From: Pseudoneurospora amorphoporcata
Taxonomy: Eukaryota; Ascomycota; Sordariomycetes; Sordariales; Sordariaceae
DNA: 64,000 bases
Reading direction: 5' to 3'
NCBI GenBank assembly: GCA_033297205.1
Contig: MU859085.1
Span: 1 to 64,000, forward strand
A program made the position numbers and the translations under genes. Below, piece after piece: positions 1 through 10,697 of this stretch. Numbering within the stretch: the first letter of the stretch is position 1; every line of letters starts with the position of its first letter. The notes under the pieces are model-generated. The model was not told the origin of the DNA and made no database searches. It saw only the letters and a program-made list of their open reading frames with translations.

Positions 1-94
1 GCTTCCGCTCCGCTTAGCTACAAGTGCATAGTTCACTGTAGCGTCCCTATACTAGTACTATCATCATAGGCTAGTTAGGGTATTGCAGCAAACA
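1..94 (-). repeat. Partial copy of the long terminal/inverted repeat
   Basis: This stretch matches 4403-4496 almost base for base, in the same orientation, and is the reverse complement of the outer part of the arm beginning at 795. It ends at the same terminus, GCAGCAAACA. Only the last 94 bases are in the window, so the rest of this copy lies to the left. The few differences from 4403-4496 are transitions, as expected from RIP. Confidence 0.85.
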
Positions 95-790
95 GAAATA
101 AATAGGTAGACTAAGAGGATTAATATAAAATTAAAACAATATTTACAAACTTTTATTAATTAAGTTTAAAATAATTAAGTAGACTAACTATCTTTAATTA
201 AATTCTAAGGTAATAATCTTGAATTAGTATTAATAAGAGTAACTTCCTTCTTCGCTAATTATAACTTCTACCTTTATATAAGTATAAAGCTGTTAATACC
301 GCTACTACTAAATATAATAAATATATAATAAAAAAAAATCTTCAGCGCTAATTAATTAGTATTATAGTTTAAAGAAGTTTAAGATTTTATTAAAACCTCT
401 TTCTTATAAGTATAAGTAAAGTATAAGGCGGCGGCGAATAAAAACTATATTAATACCTCTAAATATAAAGTTAGAAATGAAATTATATTTAATATAAAAA
501 ATTATTTTACCGGAAACCTATATAATAAGTTAGCGCTATATTTCGAAAGACCTTTTCATATTATAAAGGCTAGTTCGCATATAGTAGAATTAGCCCTACC
601 TAATAATATAAAGGTTATTTACGTCGTTAATATATTAAGAGTCAAACCTTACGTAGAGGGGCTACTAGGTTAAAAAGAGTTTATAATAGACGTTAAGGCT
701 AATAAAGGTATAGTAATTATTAAAACCGACGATTTTAAAGAAGATAAGCGCTAGAAATTTAAAGAATTTTTAAATTATTAGAAAATTGAA
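95..790 (+). pseudogene. RIP-mutated Ty3/gypsy-type integrase remnant
   Basis: Read in one frame starting at position 95, this AT-rich stretch gives an integrase-like protein interrupted by many TAA/TAG codons. Recognisable pieces in order are a segment resembling the end of the integrase core (NQ-rich, then a V-D-x-L-S-L motif and S-F-F-A-N-Y) and, near 545-680, the C-terminal module with ERPFHIIK, VELALPNNIKV and LRVKPYVEGLLG. The stops fit RIP of CAA, CAG and TGG codons. The fragment abuts repeat termini on both sides (94/95 and 794/795), so it looks like older retroelement DNA split by later insertions. It encodes nothing functional. The Ty3/gypsy assignment rests on motif recognition only. 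Confidence 0.7.
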
Positions 791-841
791 AGACTGTTTG
801 CTGCAATGCCCTAACTAGCCTATAATGATAGTACTAGTATA

Positions 842-1282
842 GTGCTACGAACGTTAAGCGAAATAACATGGGCCAACCAAGCTACTGGGATACAACAGCC
901 ACGTGAAGGCTGGGTAATATAACCATGACAAGGATGCAGGCTTATGGAGGTGGGCCAGGCTCATAGTGGTGAGCCAGGCTCATAGTAGTAAGCCAGGCTT
1001 ATGATAGTGAGCCAGGCTTATGAAGGTGAGCCAGCTCAGGGTTCATGAGCCAGTTCGTGGTCAATGAGCCAGACGCATGTAATTAGAGACACCAGAGTAT
1101 AAAGAGACGACTGGAGAACTTAGATTGTTAGATAGTTCTGCAGTAGTCAATCAGATCATCATTATTAAGACTAGTATAACGCTACCATACTCGTCGTAAA
1201 CCTTTTAGCTTTACCGAACGTCTTCTAATAGTCTTTACCTTCAGCTATCCTATTTAGGCAGATTAGACTGCCGTTCGTTATA
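842..1282. mobile_element. Insertion inside the left repeat arm, possibly a solo LTR
   Basis: Aligning the left arm with 3842-4496 shows that the sequence jumps from ACTAGTATA (ending at 841) to TATAGGGATGC (from 1283), so about 441 bases are extra here. The bases at the junctions suggest a 5-bp duplication GTATA/ATATA, the second copy carrying one G-to-A change. Both ends carry inverted ACGAACG/CGTTCGT. Inside are a tandem repeat (950-1072) and a TATA-like AGTATAAAGAG near 1098. An LTR-like element is the simplest reading; the family is not recognised. Confidence 0.6.
950..1072. repeat. Degenerate tandem repeat of GAGCCAGGCTCATAGTGGT type
   Basis: A unit of about 19 bases with the core GAGCCAGGCTCATA is repeated five to six times. 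Copies differ mostly by transitions, and the spacing becomes irregular at the right end. It lies inside the insertion at 842-1282. Confidence 0.75.
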
Positions 1283-2704
1283 TATAGGGATGCTATAGTG
1301 AACTATACACTTGTAACAGAGCGGAGCGGAAGCAGTGATACGACAGCAGTGCTGAAGGAAGTAGCGTAGTTGTAGCGTAGTTGCAGATACAATAGGAGTG
1401 TTGTAAAAGAGGTCTTAGAGAGGACTCTGCTCTCAAGACAGAAGATTACAGTGGACTTTGCACTGTAAGGAACAACTATTATAGTGAACTCTGCACTATA
1501 AGAAAAGACTGTATTGTATTGCTTGAGTGTGCTTGCTTGCTTAAGGAGTGACTAACTAACAGAGAGGAGAGGTCTTTATATACATAAATGCTAAGTGTCT
1601 GGAAGCTTCTAGAGTATAGAAGCTTCTGTAAGTTAACAGGAGTTCTTATAGGAGTACTATACTATAAAAGGAATGAGTTGAATCTATGAGTTTCTGTTGC
1701 ATTCCATAATGACAAATCAATCTAAGGAGAATGCTAAATAGGTTCGAGAATCCAGAATGCAGTGGTGAAACCTCTGTGTTCTAGTAGATTCTGTGGAGGC
1801 TAAGTCGACTAATTCTATGACGTAGAAGGAATAGTGTCCTCAGCAATCAGCCTTCTATACTACAAGGTAGTACAAGGTAGTTACAAGGCACAGTACTAGC
1901 CACACGTTAATAAAGACACTAGTAATATTTAGTAAAATAAACTTATTATCCCTTAAATTAGTAACTGGCAATTAATTTCGACGGTTATTATAAAGTAGTT
2001 TAGAAATTTTATAAAAAACGACTAGAATTAGGACTATTATATATCGATTTTAAAAAGGGATTCAAAGTTTAATTAAAGGTAGAAGTAAAGACTTCGCTTA
2101 ATACTAAGAAGGCTAAAATTAAAGTATTACCCTCTCTAATCCCTATTACAGCTATATTAGAAGCGGATAATCAATAAGTTAAATAAAGTGCGAGGCTGAA
2201 TAATAAATAATTTAGGTATAGGAGTAAAAAATAAGGAGTTTAATATAGTTTATTCTACGTATCCTAGCCAAATCGCCTTATAAATACCCTACTATAGTAA
2301 TAAGGGTACTATTAATAATAACCGGGAAATAATATATTTTATAGCGCACTTACATTTCCTTCTCCTAATAACTTACTCCCTTAACTAACGGTTAGAGCTT
2401 ATATAGTTAAAATTTTATATTATAATTAATAAAAAGAAGGAAAATAGTTACAAGATAGAGAAAAAATAATTATAGCGATTATAAACGAAATTTGAATAAA
2501 GGGCCTCTACAATTCATAGTACTAATAGGGATATAAACGTCCTCACATACTACTACACCACGAGCGTCCCTATAATACCCCTCATTAGGAGTTAGTAATA
2601 GTAAAGTATAAATAGGAAGCTTATAAGACTATTAGGCATATTTTTAAACCTATTTAGAATTATTTAAAGTAATAATCGAGTAATCTTTAAAAAAGGAGTA
2701 TATT

Positions 2705-2939
2705 TGTCATAGGCATTGCCTGCTCCATGTAGATAGGTGCTGTGCTGTATTAGTGCAGCCAGCTGAGTGCAGCTGTCTAAGTGCAGCACAGCTAGCACGC
2801 ATGGTGCCGCCCTGTGGACCCATAGCTATAGGGCTCCACACTATGCCCTAGATAGTTCTCGTGTATGCACAGGATCCTCTTCTGGTTCTTCGCACAACAA
2901 TCAACATCGTACCTTAGTGCTTGCTCGCGCCCTATGATA
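2705..2939. mobile_element. Solo-LTR-like element with 5-bp target duplication ATATT
   Basis: The element is 235 bp. It starts TGTCATAGGC and ends GCCCTATGATA, an inverted terminus with one C-to-T change. It is flanked on both sides by ATATT (2700-2704 and 2940-2944). It is much more GC-rich than its surroundings. The size, ends and 5-bp duplication fit a solo LTR left by recombination of a retrotransposon. Confidence 0.75.
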
Positions 2940-3096
2940 ATATTTAATAATATTTTAACTAGTATTTAACCCCTTAATAGGAATCTTAGCACCGAGCGCC
3001 TACTCGCCTTAATATGCCCTACTTTATTAATATTAATAGTTTTTAAACAGTTTTGAACGGATTTCGAAGCCGGGAGTTAATTTAAGAGTGCGGTAG

Positions 3097-3351
3097 TGTT
3101 ATAGGCATTAATTGCTTCTTGTAAATAGATAGATAGGTATTATACTATATTAGTATAGCTAACTGAGTATAATTATTTGAGTGTAGTATAACTATCTAGT
3201 ATTACGTACGCATAGTACCGCCCTATAAACCTATAGCCATAGGGCTCCACACTATACCCTACATAGTTCTCATATACGTACAGGATTCTCTTCTAGTTTC
3301 TTTATACAATAATCAACGTCGTACCTTAGTGCTTGCTCGCGCCCTTTAACA
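3097..3351. mobile_element. Second, RIP-degraded copy of the 2705-2939 element
   Basis: This is a direct repeat of 2705-2939 starting TGTTATAGGC and ending near CTTTAACA. The central segment (CCATAGGGCTCCACACTA) and the end (TTAGTGCTTGCTCGCGCCCT) are retained. Elsewhere many C positions of the first copy read T and many G positions read A. No target duplication is visible. Confidence 0.75.
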
Positions 3352-3479
3352 CTTTTAACCTCTTAAGTATTATTATATTAAAGTATTAAACGTATTCGTA
3401 TGTAATAGCTGTATAAATATTATAAAATTGGAATTTCTCTTTATTATCGAAGATATTAAAAAAAGTATTTATATAGTAC

Positions 3480-3697
3480 TGTGACGGCGCGTGGCCTTTG
3501 CACGTTCAAAGACAGAGCGAGGCACACGTTGAATCGAAGATACTAAATTGAAGAAGCAGAAGAAGTCTAACTAGGAAGGTGTGATGATCTGGAACGGGTT
3601 TTATACTCAGAACTAGAGATGGATCTACGAGTGCAAGTCTAAGTAGATCCATGCCTACATGCACTCCAATGTGCATCTTGACGGCTATGCCGTCACA
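3480..3697. mobile_element. Solo-LTR-like element with 5-bp target duplication AGTAC, not RIP-mutated
   Basis: The element is 218 bp. It begins TGTGACGGC and ends with its perfect inverse GCCGTCACA. It is flanked by AGTAC at 3475-3479 and 3698-3702. Base composition is balanced, unlike the AT-rich DNA on both sides, so the insertion seems to postdate the RIP of its neighbourhood. A solo LTR is the best reading; a short TIR element is the alternative. Confidence 0.8.
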
Positions 3698-3841
3698 AGT
3701 ACAATAAAATTAGTATTTAAAAAGATAGGTATATAGCTATACTAGCTGTATATAGTATTAGATATCTTATGTAAGTGGGTTAATTACTATATTCCTACCT
3801 CTCTACCTTTAAATAGATTTAAATTAATACTTTTATTAACG

Positions 3842-4182
3842 TGTGGCTAGTACTGTGCCTTGTAACTGCCTTGTACTACCTTGTAGTATAGAAGGCTAAT
3901 TGCTAAGGACACTATTCCTTCTACGTTACGGAATCAGTCGACTCAGCCCCCACAGAATCTACTAGAACACAGAGGTTTCACTACTGCGTTCTGGATTCTC
4001 GAATCTGTTCAGCATTCTCCCTAGATTGATTTGTCATTATGGAATGCAACAGAAACTCATAGATTCAACTCTTTCCTTTCATAGTATAGTACTCGTACAA
4101 GCACTTCTACATTCTAGAAGCTTCTAGACACTCAGCATTTATGTATATAAAGACCTTTCCTCTCTGTTAGTTAGTCACTCCT

Positions 4183-4214
<32 letters not shown>

Positions 4215-4496
4215 GACACTCAAGCAATACAATACGGTCTTTTCTTATAGTGCAGAGTTCACTATAATAAGTTGTTTTCCACAGTGCAGCGTTCACTGTA
4301 ATCTTCTGTCTTGAGAGCAGAGTCCTCTTTAAGACTTCTTTTACAACACTCCTATTGTATCTGCAATCACGCTGCTTCCTTCAGCACTGCTGTCATACCA
4401 CCGCTTCCGCTCCGCTCAGCTACAAGTGCATAGTTCACTGTAGCATCCCTATACTAGTACTATCATCATAGGCTAGTTAGGGCATTGCAGCAAACA
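3842..4496 (-). repeat. Right arm of the long inverted repeat
   Basis: The arm starts TGTGGCTAG and ends GCAGCAAACA; it is the reverse complement of the left arm without that arm's insertion. It carries a TATA-like TGTATATAAAG near 4142-4152 and an expanded (CAAG) run near 4186-4214. Its outer 94 bases recur at 1-94. Confidence 0.8.
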
Positions 4497-6050
4497 AAGT
4501 AATAGAAGTAAGGGAGGCTTAAGCCTTTCGAGGTATTTAAGCTTAGTTATAGGAAATATAAGATGGTGCTAGTCGTTTTTAAATAGCTTTATTTTAATAC
4601 CAGATTTCTGTTGTGTGGCCGTTCTGCGTGACCGTATTACTAGTTTGGCCGTATTACTGTTGAGCACCCACTTTAGGTGGGGGCGTGGCACGGGTAGGTA
4701 CCAAATGCCGAAGCCGAACATGGTAGAAGAGAAAAAGGGGGTGATGGCAGCACATATCACGAAACATACAGCTATTATGTAACCCTGAACCCAGTTGCTA
4801 TTACTAAAGCCATTCTCCCCGACGGCTGTTAAGTTATCATGAAATATGGCAGTCTCCCAAAGCCAAAGCACTGCGGGTCTTTAGGGGGAGGGAGTCAGGT
4901 CAAACTCCGGAGTACATACTCTCCTCTACAAGTATGCGTACCTCTCTCATATCACCGGTAACTACTCGTCGTCGAGTTACGGAAGTCTGTGATGTACTGA
5001 CGGACATACTAGGTAGCTACAAGTAAAGGCACCGTCTAAGTCCGGAGCACACGGGCTTGCTTGGTGGGCCGGGGTAGATCTAGGTAGACACATTATTTCT
5101 TTGTTTCATTATGCGTCAAATGGCCGAGAGAATGACCCCGGACCGGATGGCGTATCAAATGGTAAAGAATTGTGTTGCCTAGCCCGGATTCGCCTCCACA
5201 AAAGTCAAGTGTCTCTTGGTCCGTCGGCGGTGGTGCTCCCGGCTTTAAAGCCACAGGCATGGTGAGGCGACAGGTGAATCTGAAGCTGCACCTCGCCCTT
5301 GCCATCGGTAGCTTGGTCATCCATGTCTGGCATTCAGAGACTAGGTAGAATCGAGAATGTACTAGTATCTATCGTCGAAAATATTCCCGACTGGATGCCG
5401 TTACATAAAACTGCGCGAATCATGCAGAGAGAGCCCTGACTGAAATTGTGCTAACATTATTACGTGAGTAACAGTAGCCTGCCATAAGGGAAGAGCGGAA
5501 ATGGGAAGCGACTACATATTTCCATGCGTACGTGTTTCGCGAGTTCATTACGATTCACAGATTGGACCCTGGAAGATACTCAAGCCAAAGAATGGAAAGT
5601 GTCGACTGTCGAGCAGGAGGAAAAAGAGGATAGAAACAAAAGGTCGGACACAACGGGCGGGAAAACTCCAGGCTTCCGCATTCCCAAAACCAAAACCCTG
5701 TCCGGCTCCCCACTTTCCTTTCGGACGCCAAGATCGTGGAGAACGGGAATAAAAGATACTTTGTCCTTGTACCTCTTTTGCCTTTTGTTTCACCCACTCT
5801 TTTCCATCGCGCATCGCTGAGAGTCTGTTTTTTTCGCACACGTTAGACTTCCGGAAAGGTCTGGTTGGGATTTCTGAGCATATTTCATTTATTCGAACTG
5901 TACCACTCATCTTCGAATGTGCGGCCCATGTTCATCACCCGCTGGAACAATCATTTCAAAAGCTCGCTACAAATCATATTTATTACCACAAGTTCCCCAA
6001 TCTCAGCAACTATTCTATCCTACAGCCAGCACTTTTCACACCAGCCCTAC
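4497..6050. other. Intergenic; one unassigned small ORF
   Basis: Normal base composition resumes a little after 4570. An open frame on the minus strand (4569-4871, 100 codons) encodes a peptide with one hydrophobic stretch (GYIIAVCFVICAAITPFF). It could be a piece of a membrane-protein gene or chance; no family was recognised. Frames at 5093-5320 and 5501-5910 show no protein-like features. I see no RNA gene here. Confidence 0.4.
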
Positions 6051-7545
6051 CTACTCCTTATAAGTCAACCCACCACCCCAACTAATCTGACTATTCTTCC
6101 CTCCACTTGTGACCTTACCCTCGGTAACGCCCGTCTCAAACGCACAGCTACCCAGATCTCTCTTATTTTCTCCAGCCTTGAGCGCCGCGGCGGGAGAGAT
6201 GTCGAAGTCAAAGATATCCATCGGCAGACCCAGCGTCGTGCACGCATTGGGCACATCGACGATACCCGCCACGTGGCCCTGTACCGGCGCGCACGAGAGC
6301 AGCAGGTAGATCTGGTAGTCGGAATACCCGAAGCGGCGGAGGTACTCGATGCAGCGCAGGACGGTTTGGCGGTAGGCTACGGTGACGTCCATGTAATCTG
6401 TTGTCATTCGTTGTCAGCTCTGCCACTGTGTGTAGTGGGTAAGGGAAAAGGAAAGGTAAAAACGTACGCTGCTTCCCATGCTCATCAACCGAGAACCCCT
6501 CAAAGTAGATATATCTGCCAGGTCCAAAGCTCGGCTCAACCGGACCGGGGATATAAATCGGGCTCTTAAGTCCCATTCCCTTCACCCCGTTCTTGATCAC
6601 CTTGAAGTTGGTGGTGATCACACCCGCCATCTCAATAGCACCGCAGAAAGAAATCTCGCCATCGCCCTGCGAAAAGTGCAAATCACCCACACTAAACTTG
6701 GCGCCCTCCACATGGACGGGGAGGTAAACCTTGGATCCCCTGCTCAGGTTTTTGATATCGCAGTTGCCACCATGCTCGGGGCGTCCGGGGACGGTTCTCG
6801 CTCCTTCCTTGGCTACCTTCTCAGCAACTTCTTTGCTGGCGGCGCCGGCATGCGTGTTGATGGGCTGCGGCAGATGAGCGACGTCGCGGTCGGCGAGGGG
6901 GCTGGCGGCCACCAGCTCTCCCTCGCGCTTGTTCCACGTCGCCAACACCTCGGCTGAAGGAGCACATCCGAGGATGCCAGGGTGGATTAGACCGGCGAAC
7001 TTGACGCCGGGGATGTGTCGCGAGGTGGCGTAGATGCCTTCAAAGTCCCAGATGGCTTTGGCGGCTGAGGGGTAGATTTCGTCTAGGAAGCCGCCGCCGT
7101 TGTTCTTATCAAAAATTCCCGTGAACCCCCACGGCCGATCCTGAAACGGCTGCACATCCATGATCTCCACCAACAGCAAGTCACCGGGCTGGGCACCCTC
7201 GATCTCGAACGGGCCGGATAGGTAATGGATCTTGGTCAGGTCGACGTTCTTCATGTCGTCTGCCGAATCGTTGTTGCCGATTTGACCTCCCGTCCAGTCG
7301 ACGCACTCGATCTTGACGGTCTCGCCGTCGCCGATGGTGCCGGCGAAAGGAATGTCGGGGTGCCATCTGTTCTGTAAGGACAAAAAGAAGTTAGGACGGC
7401 TTTGTCAGCTTTATGGTCTTCAAATGGGGGTTGAGATTGGAGTGGAAATATATAAAGTGGCTTAACTAACATGGAGTTGAGGTTGTTCGGAGGCGGGCTT
7501 GTAGAAGTCGACTTTGCAGACGGTTCGGATCTCAGTTTTGCCCAT
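6051..7545 (-). CDS. Formamidase (FmdA/AmdA acetamidase/formamidase family)
   Basis: It hydrolyses formamide to formate and ammonia, a cytosolic step in nitrogen use. Three exons: complement of 7471-7545, 6468-7371 and 6051-6397; the phases add up to 441 residues, close to fungal FmdS enzymes. Exon 1 gives MGKTEIRTVCKVDFYKPASE and joins HNRWHPDIP through a GTTAGT...ACAG intron. The second intron (GTACGT...ACAG) restores EHGKQHYMDVTVAYRQ, a conserved stretch. The metal-dependent formamidase fold spans nearly the whole protein, with PGDLLLVEI, GFTGIF and HPGILGCAPS as landmarks. The start is the first ATG of exon 1, preceded by an A-rich leader. It is transcribed in the same direction as the next gene, about 1 kb away. 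Family assignment is firm; the exact amide substrate is inferred. Confidence 0.92.
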
Positions 7546-8546
7546 TTTGTTTTGTGTTCTTGGTGTTTCTCTGTTCGGTTGTCGGTTCAATGAGGAGGTT
7601 TGATCTCAACTTCGGTTATACAGAAGTTGGTAGGTAGTAGAGCGACTGGTGAGTGTCTGGTATGAACTGGTAGCACAGCACCCTGCTAAAGAAGATGAGG
7701 TCAAAGTATCAGCTCGGTAGAGAAGGAGGGACTGTGATGAAATAGAATACTGTCCTATTTATATCTAAGATATTGTACTTCTTCAAACATGATTATTAAC
7801 CTATCTATCACCTGGTAGAGCAATGTCAGAGCGAGAAGCACGCAGCAAGTCGTTGATACCCCGCATCTTGGGGGTTATATCGGCGTTATCGGCGCGGTAC
7901 TTAGCTGCCAGATATCTCAATAGTTTCGATAGTCTGTACTCGAAACGCTGATAAACGGAACCGGATATGTTCCTAATTACCAAATCGGAATGGGAAATTG
8001 GCGTCATGACGGGATAAGTGCTGGTTGACCCAAAGGAGAGCTGTTGGAGGTAAGTAGGCATTGATAAACCTCATCACATCCCGAACACCCGCGTTGTTCC
8101 CGCGCCCCGTATGCCCCTCCATCCAAACCGAGCTACTCCCGTTCAGTATATCTGTATATATAGACAGGGGCGACAAGATAGGAAAAAAGCATCTGGATAG
8201 AGATATTGTACCTTTAAATGCTGTGGTAGTCGTGGTAGTTTGAGCAAGTCTGTGGATCCCTGAATGCATGATTGTATTTGTTTTGTCATAGTATTCCTGG
8301 ATAGTGGACATACATGGAATTTGTCTACTCTTGCCTATTACATCGTCACGTGGCGAAACTTGGACTACACGTACTCCCAAGATGTCGAAAATGTCAAAAA
8401 TTTTATGTAAATAACAAAGTTTGAGTATACATAGGGGTGTTGTAGGGTATACCTAGGATTGGGAGTCGCTTTTGGAGTTTCATATTCTGACTTTACACCA
8501 GCCATGTTAGGTAGGTCGCGTTTAAATCGCCAAGACCGAGGAGACC
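7546..8546. other. Intergenic between two minus-strand genes
   Basis: It holds the formamidase promoter and the 3' end of the UsgS-like gene. Minus-strand open frames at 7801-8061 (86 codons) and 7973-8380 (135 codons) overlap each other and show no domain, signal peptide or conserved motif. They could be exons of a small unknown gene, but nothing supports that. Confidence 0.5.
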
Positions 8547-10001
8547 TTATAGCTCAGTCTTCTTCGGGTGCGGGTCAACTGCCGAATACGGAGGCGGTTT
8601 ATCATGGATGCTGTCCATGTTTGCCAACGACAGGCTAAGGAACTTTTGCTTGTTCCTCCACTCAAGCTGGCTCTCGGCGAACCCGCTAGACTCCGATGGC
8701 GGCGGAGGCGGGTCGGATACCTTGGTGATCAGATAGGCAGCGCTCTATGTTTTGGGTTAGCACTATACATAACGGGGCTTGAGGCGGGAAAAACTCACAG
8801 CTTCAGCAATACCATAGATCAAGACTCCAAGAAGGGGAACGCGGAGCAGGATGTAGAACCCAATGCCGAACCCAAACAGGAGACCCTCGCGGCTGCGGAA
8901 CCACTTTCTCTTTTGTTCACTGGTAAACCGGATTCTGGCAAAATACGGTTCCAAAAGCTCCCTCACAAGACTCCTCGAGGCGAAGTAGCTCTGCAAGAAG
9001 ATAACGAGGTACCTCCTGGGGAGGAGAACGCCGGTGCCAAAGATGACGGAGGCCGGGCCAAGACCAACTGCCTTGTTGAAAGTCCAGAAAGACGCTGCTG
9101 GAAGGACGAAACGGCCAACGTAAGGCAGGTATGAGGCTGCAAAGACGGCGAGCGAGATAGCACCTTTCCTGGCAAACCGATAGATAAACATGGAGATATT
9201 CTCGGCGGTGCTTGTCGAGTTCGTGGTCCCGTCTCTGACCGAGTACTGGCGCAGGTTGGGATAGTACATGGGTCGAAGCTTGCTAGGGTCCTCGTCGTGC
9301 TTATGTTTGTTGACATAGGTTGTATCCACCCATCTGATCGAGTCCATGAATCTGTAGAGCAAGTGGTCAACCGACTTGCCCGAGGAGTAGAGGTACGCCA
9401 TATGGAAACTTACAGATCATCCAGTGTCGGAGTGACATAGCGCATCAAACTCATAAAGAATAGGGGGGCTTGCAGAACGTGTTCCTCGACAAAGCCAAGC
9501 CCGACGACCAACTTATCGTCCCAGGTAGCATTGCTTAGATCGATCCCAAAGGACAGGAACCAGAGTAGGACTCTGATGCCGATGATCTATTAAAAGATAT
9601 GTTAGAATGAGCGCCCATACGCACGCTACACAGAATGGGGAAGAGGAACTTCGTACAGGTATAGATATGAGCAAGCGGATGAGAATGCCGGCAGCTACAG
9701 CAATGGCAGCTTGTTTGTAGTGTCGTGAGGTAAAGATGTCAGGATTCTGTAATGCCCGTTGGGCTAGGTAGGCACAAGACGTCAGTACGCCGTATTGGCA
9801 TCGTAGACGGGCAGACCTGACAGACAGGCGCACCGCGCAGGAGACCAAGAGACCAAGCTATTACATACCACCAACAAGCGTCAACTGGACACCTCTGATG
9901 ACGGCATTGAGGTCGAAGTGGGAGATGTCGAACTTTCGTTTTACTTGTTCAGCTACAACATCGAAAGACTGCCGCCTCTCGAGCCTGTCGGCGGTAGCCA
10001 T
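8547..10001 (-). CDS. UsgS-like polytopic membrane protein
   Basis: Five exons are proposed: complement of 9869-10001, 9657-9763, 9414-9586, 8799-9351 and 8547-8744, giving 387 residues. All junctions are GT...AG with matching phases. The start ATG is the first in the long leader exon (MATADRLERRQSF). Hydrophobic segments lie near residues 64-95, 202-250 and 292-320, so several membrane passes are likely. The C-terminal tail is proline-rich and soluble, with a PPPPP run (334-338) and a PPPY motif (372-375), the kind bound by WW domains of Rsp5/Nedd4 ubiquitin ligases. The family resembles fungal proteins labelled UsgS, of unknown molecular function; this name comes from memory of conserved stretches such as ALQNPDIFTS. 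An in-frame ATG at 9401 inside the third intron is not the true start. It is divergent from INP1, about 980 bp apart. Confidence 0.72.
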
Positions 10002-10659
10002 GGCGATGGAATGCCGGGTGTGGGTGTGTCCGTTCGTTTGGACGATGAGTCGTTGGAGTCTGGTTCAAATGAAACGATTGCGACAAACGCCCGATGGATG
10101 GGGAAGAATGCACAACGGGAAGGGGAAGCTGACAGAGCACCTCGAGTCCCCTGTCCTTGCACATGCCAAAAGATGATGTCAACAGCCCACCGTGCCCGCT
10201 TTGTGGACCGTGCTCGGAGCCCCCTGTTTGATTTGTTCAGGGCAGGCTTTTAACATCTACAATGTAGACTTCATCATGCGGGCTCTCCAAGATACCTAAA
10301 CACCAACGACAAAGGCCCGTTGCCGGCCTCCCGTCGTGGAGATCGGTTGACGGGACACGATGGAAGTGCATTACTTTTGCTTTAACATGACATATAGGTA
10401 TGAAAGGGCGAGCAGATGGCGGAATCTGTCTGTCACCTGTAAAGCGGGTACCTCCAATGTCCGCTCCCGCCCCCCCTCTCCCCCTTTTGCGTTAGCGCAT
10501 CCCGTCCAGCCGAACGATGCCCACTGCGTCTTCCCTACGTGGACACTAGAACTAGACTAGGTAGTCGTCCAATTTATCGAAATAATTCTTTCCACGATTC
10601 CCGCGCCCCTAGAACCTTATCCCCCTTGTCCAGACTTTCGCTCTTCTCGAAGGTGGTGG

Positions 10660-10697
<38 letters not shown>

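Larger units (their letters stand above)
795..1904 (+). repeat. Left arm of a long inverted repeat (LTR- or TIR-like), with an insertion
   Basis: The arm starts TGTTTGCTGC and ends AGCCACA, giving TG...CA termini. Apart from an inserted block at 842-1282 it is the reverse complement of 3842-4496 at high identity, with mostly transition differences. It contains a TATA-like stretch near 1577-1590. The arms share about ten further bases (CGTTAATAAA) on their inner side, so they may be long terminal inverted repeats of one DNA element or two LTRs of a retroelement in opposite orientation. No convincing target duplication flanks 795 and 4496. Confidence 0.75.
1905..3841. mobile_element. AT-rich RIP-mutated interior between the inverted repeat arms
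   Basis: This interior is very AT-rich with abundant TpA and has no surviving open reading frame. Around 2100-2450 a retroelement-like coding texture with many TAA/TAG codons can be sensed, but no domain could be named. Three short insertions with LTR-like ends lie inside it (2705-2939, 3097-3351, 3480-3697). They show that it served repeatedly as a landing site. Confidence 0.6.

Noticed and set aside
950..1072. Tandem repeat considered as a CRISPR array
   Set aside because: Units are adjacent without unique spacers, and the host is a eukaryote.
1741..1752. GGTTCGAGAATCC resembling a tRNA B box
   Set aside because: No A box or cloverleaf around it; it lies within a transposon arm and recurs in the other arm.
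4569..4871. 100-codon minus-strand frame beside the transposon nest
   Set aside because: Partly hydrophobic and perhaps a gene fragment, but no family or exon partner could be found; kept only as a remark.
9351..9401. ATG at 9401 as the start of the UsgS-like protein
   Set aside because: It lies inside an intron; upstream exons with matching phases give a longer conserved protein.
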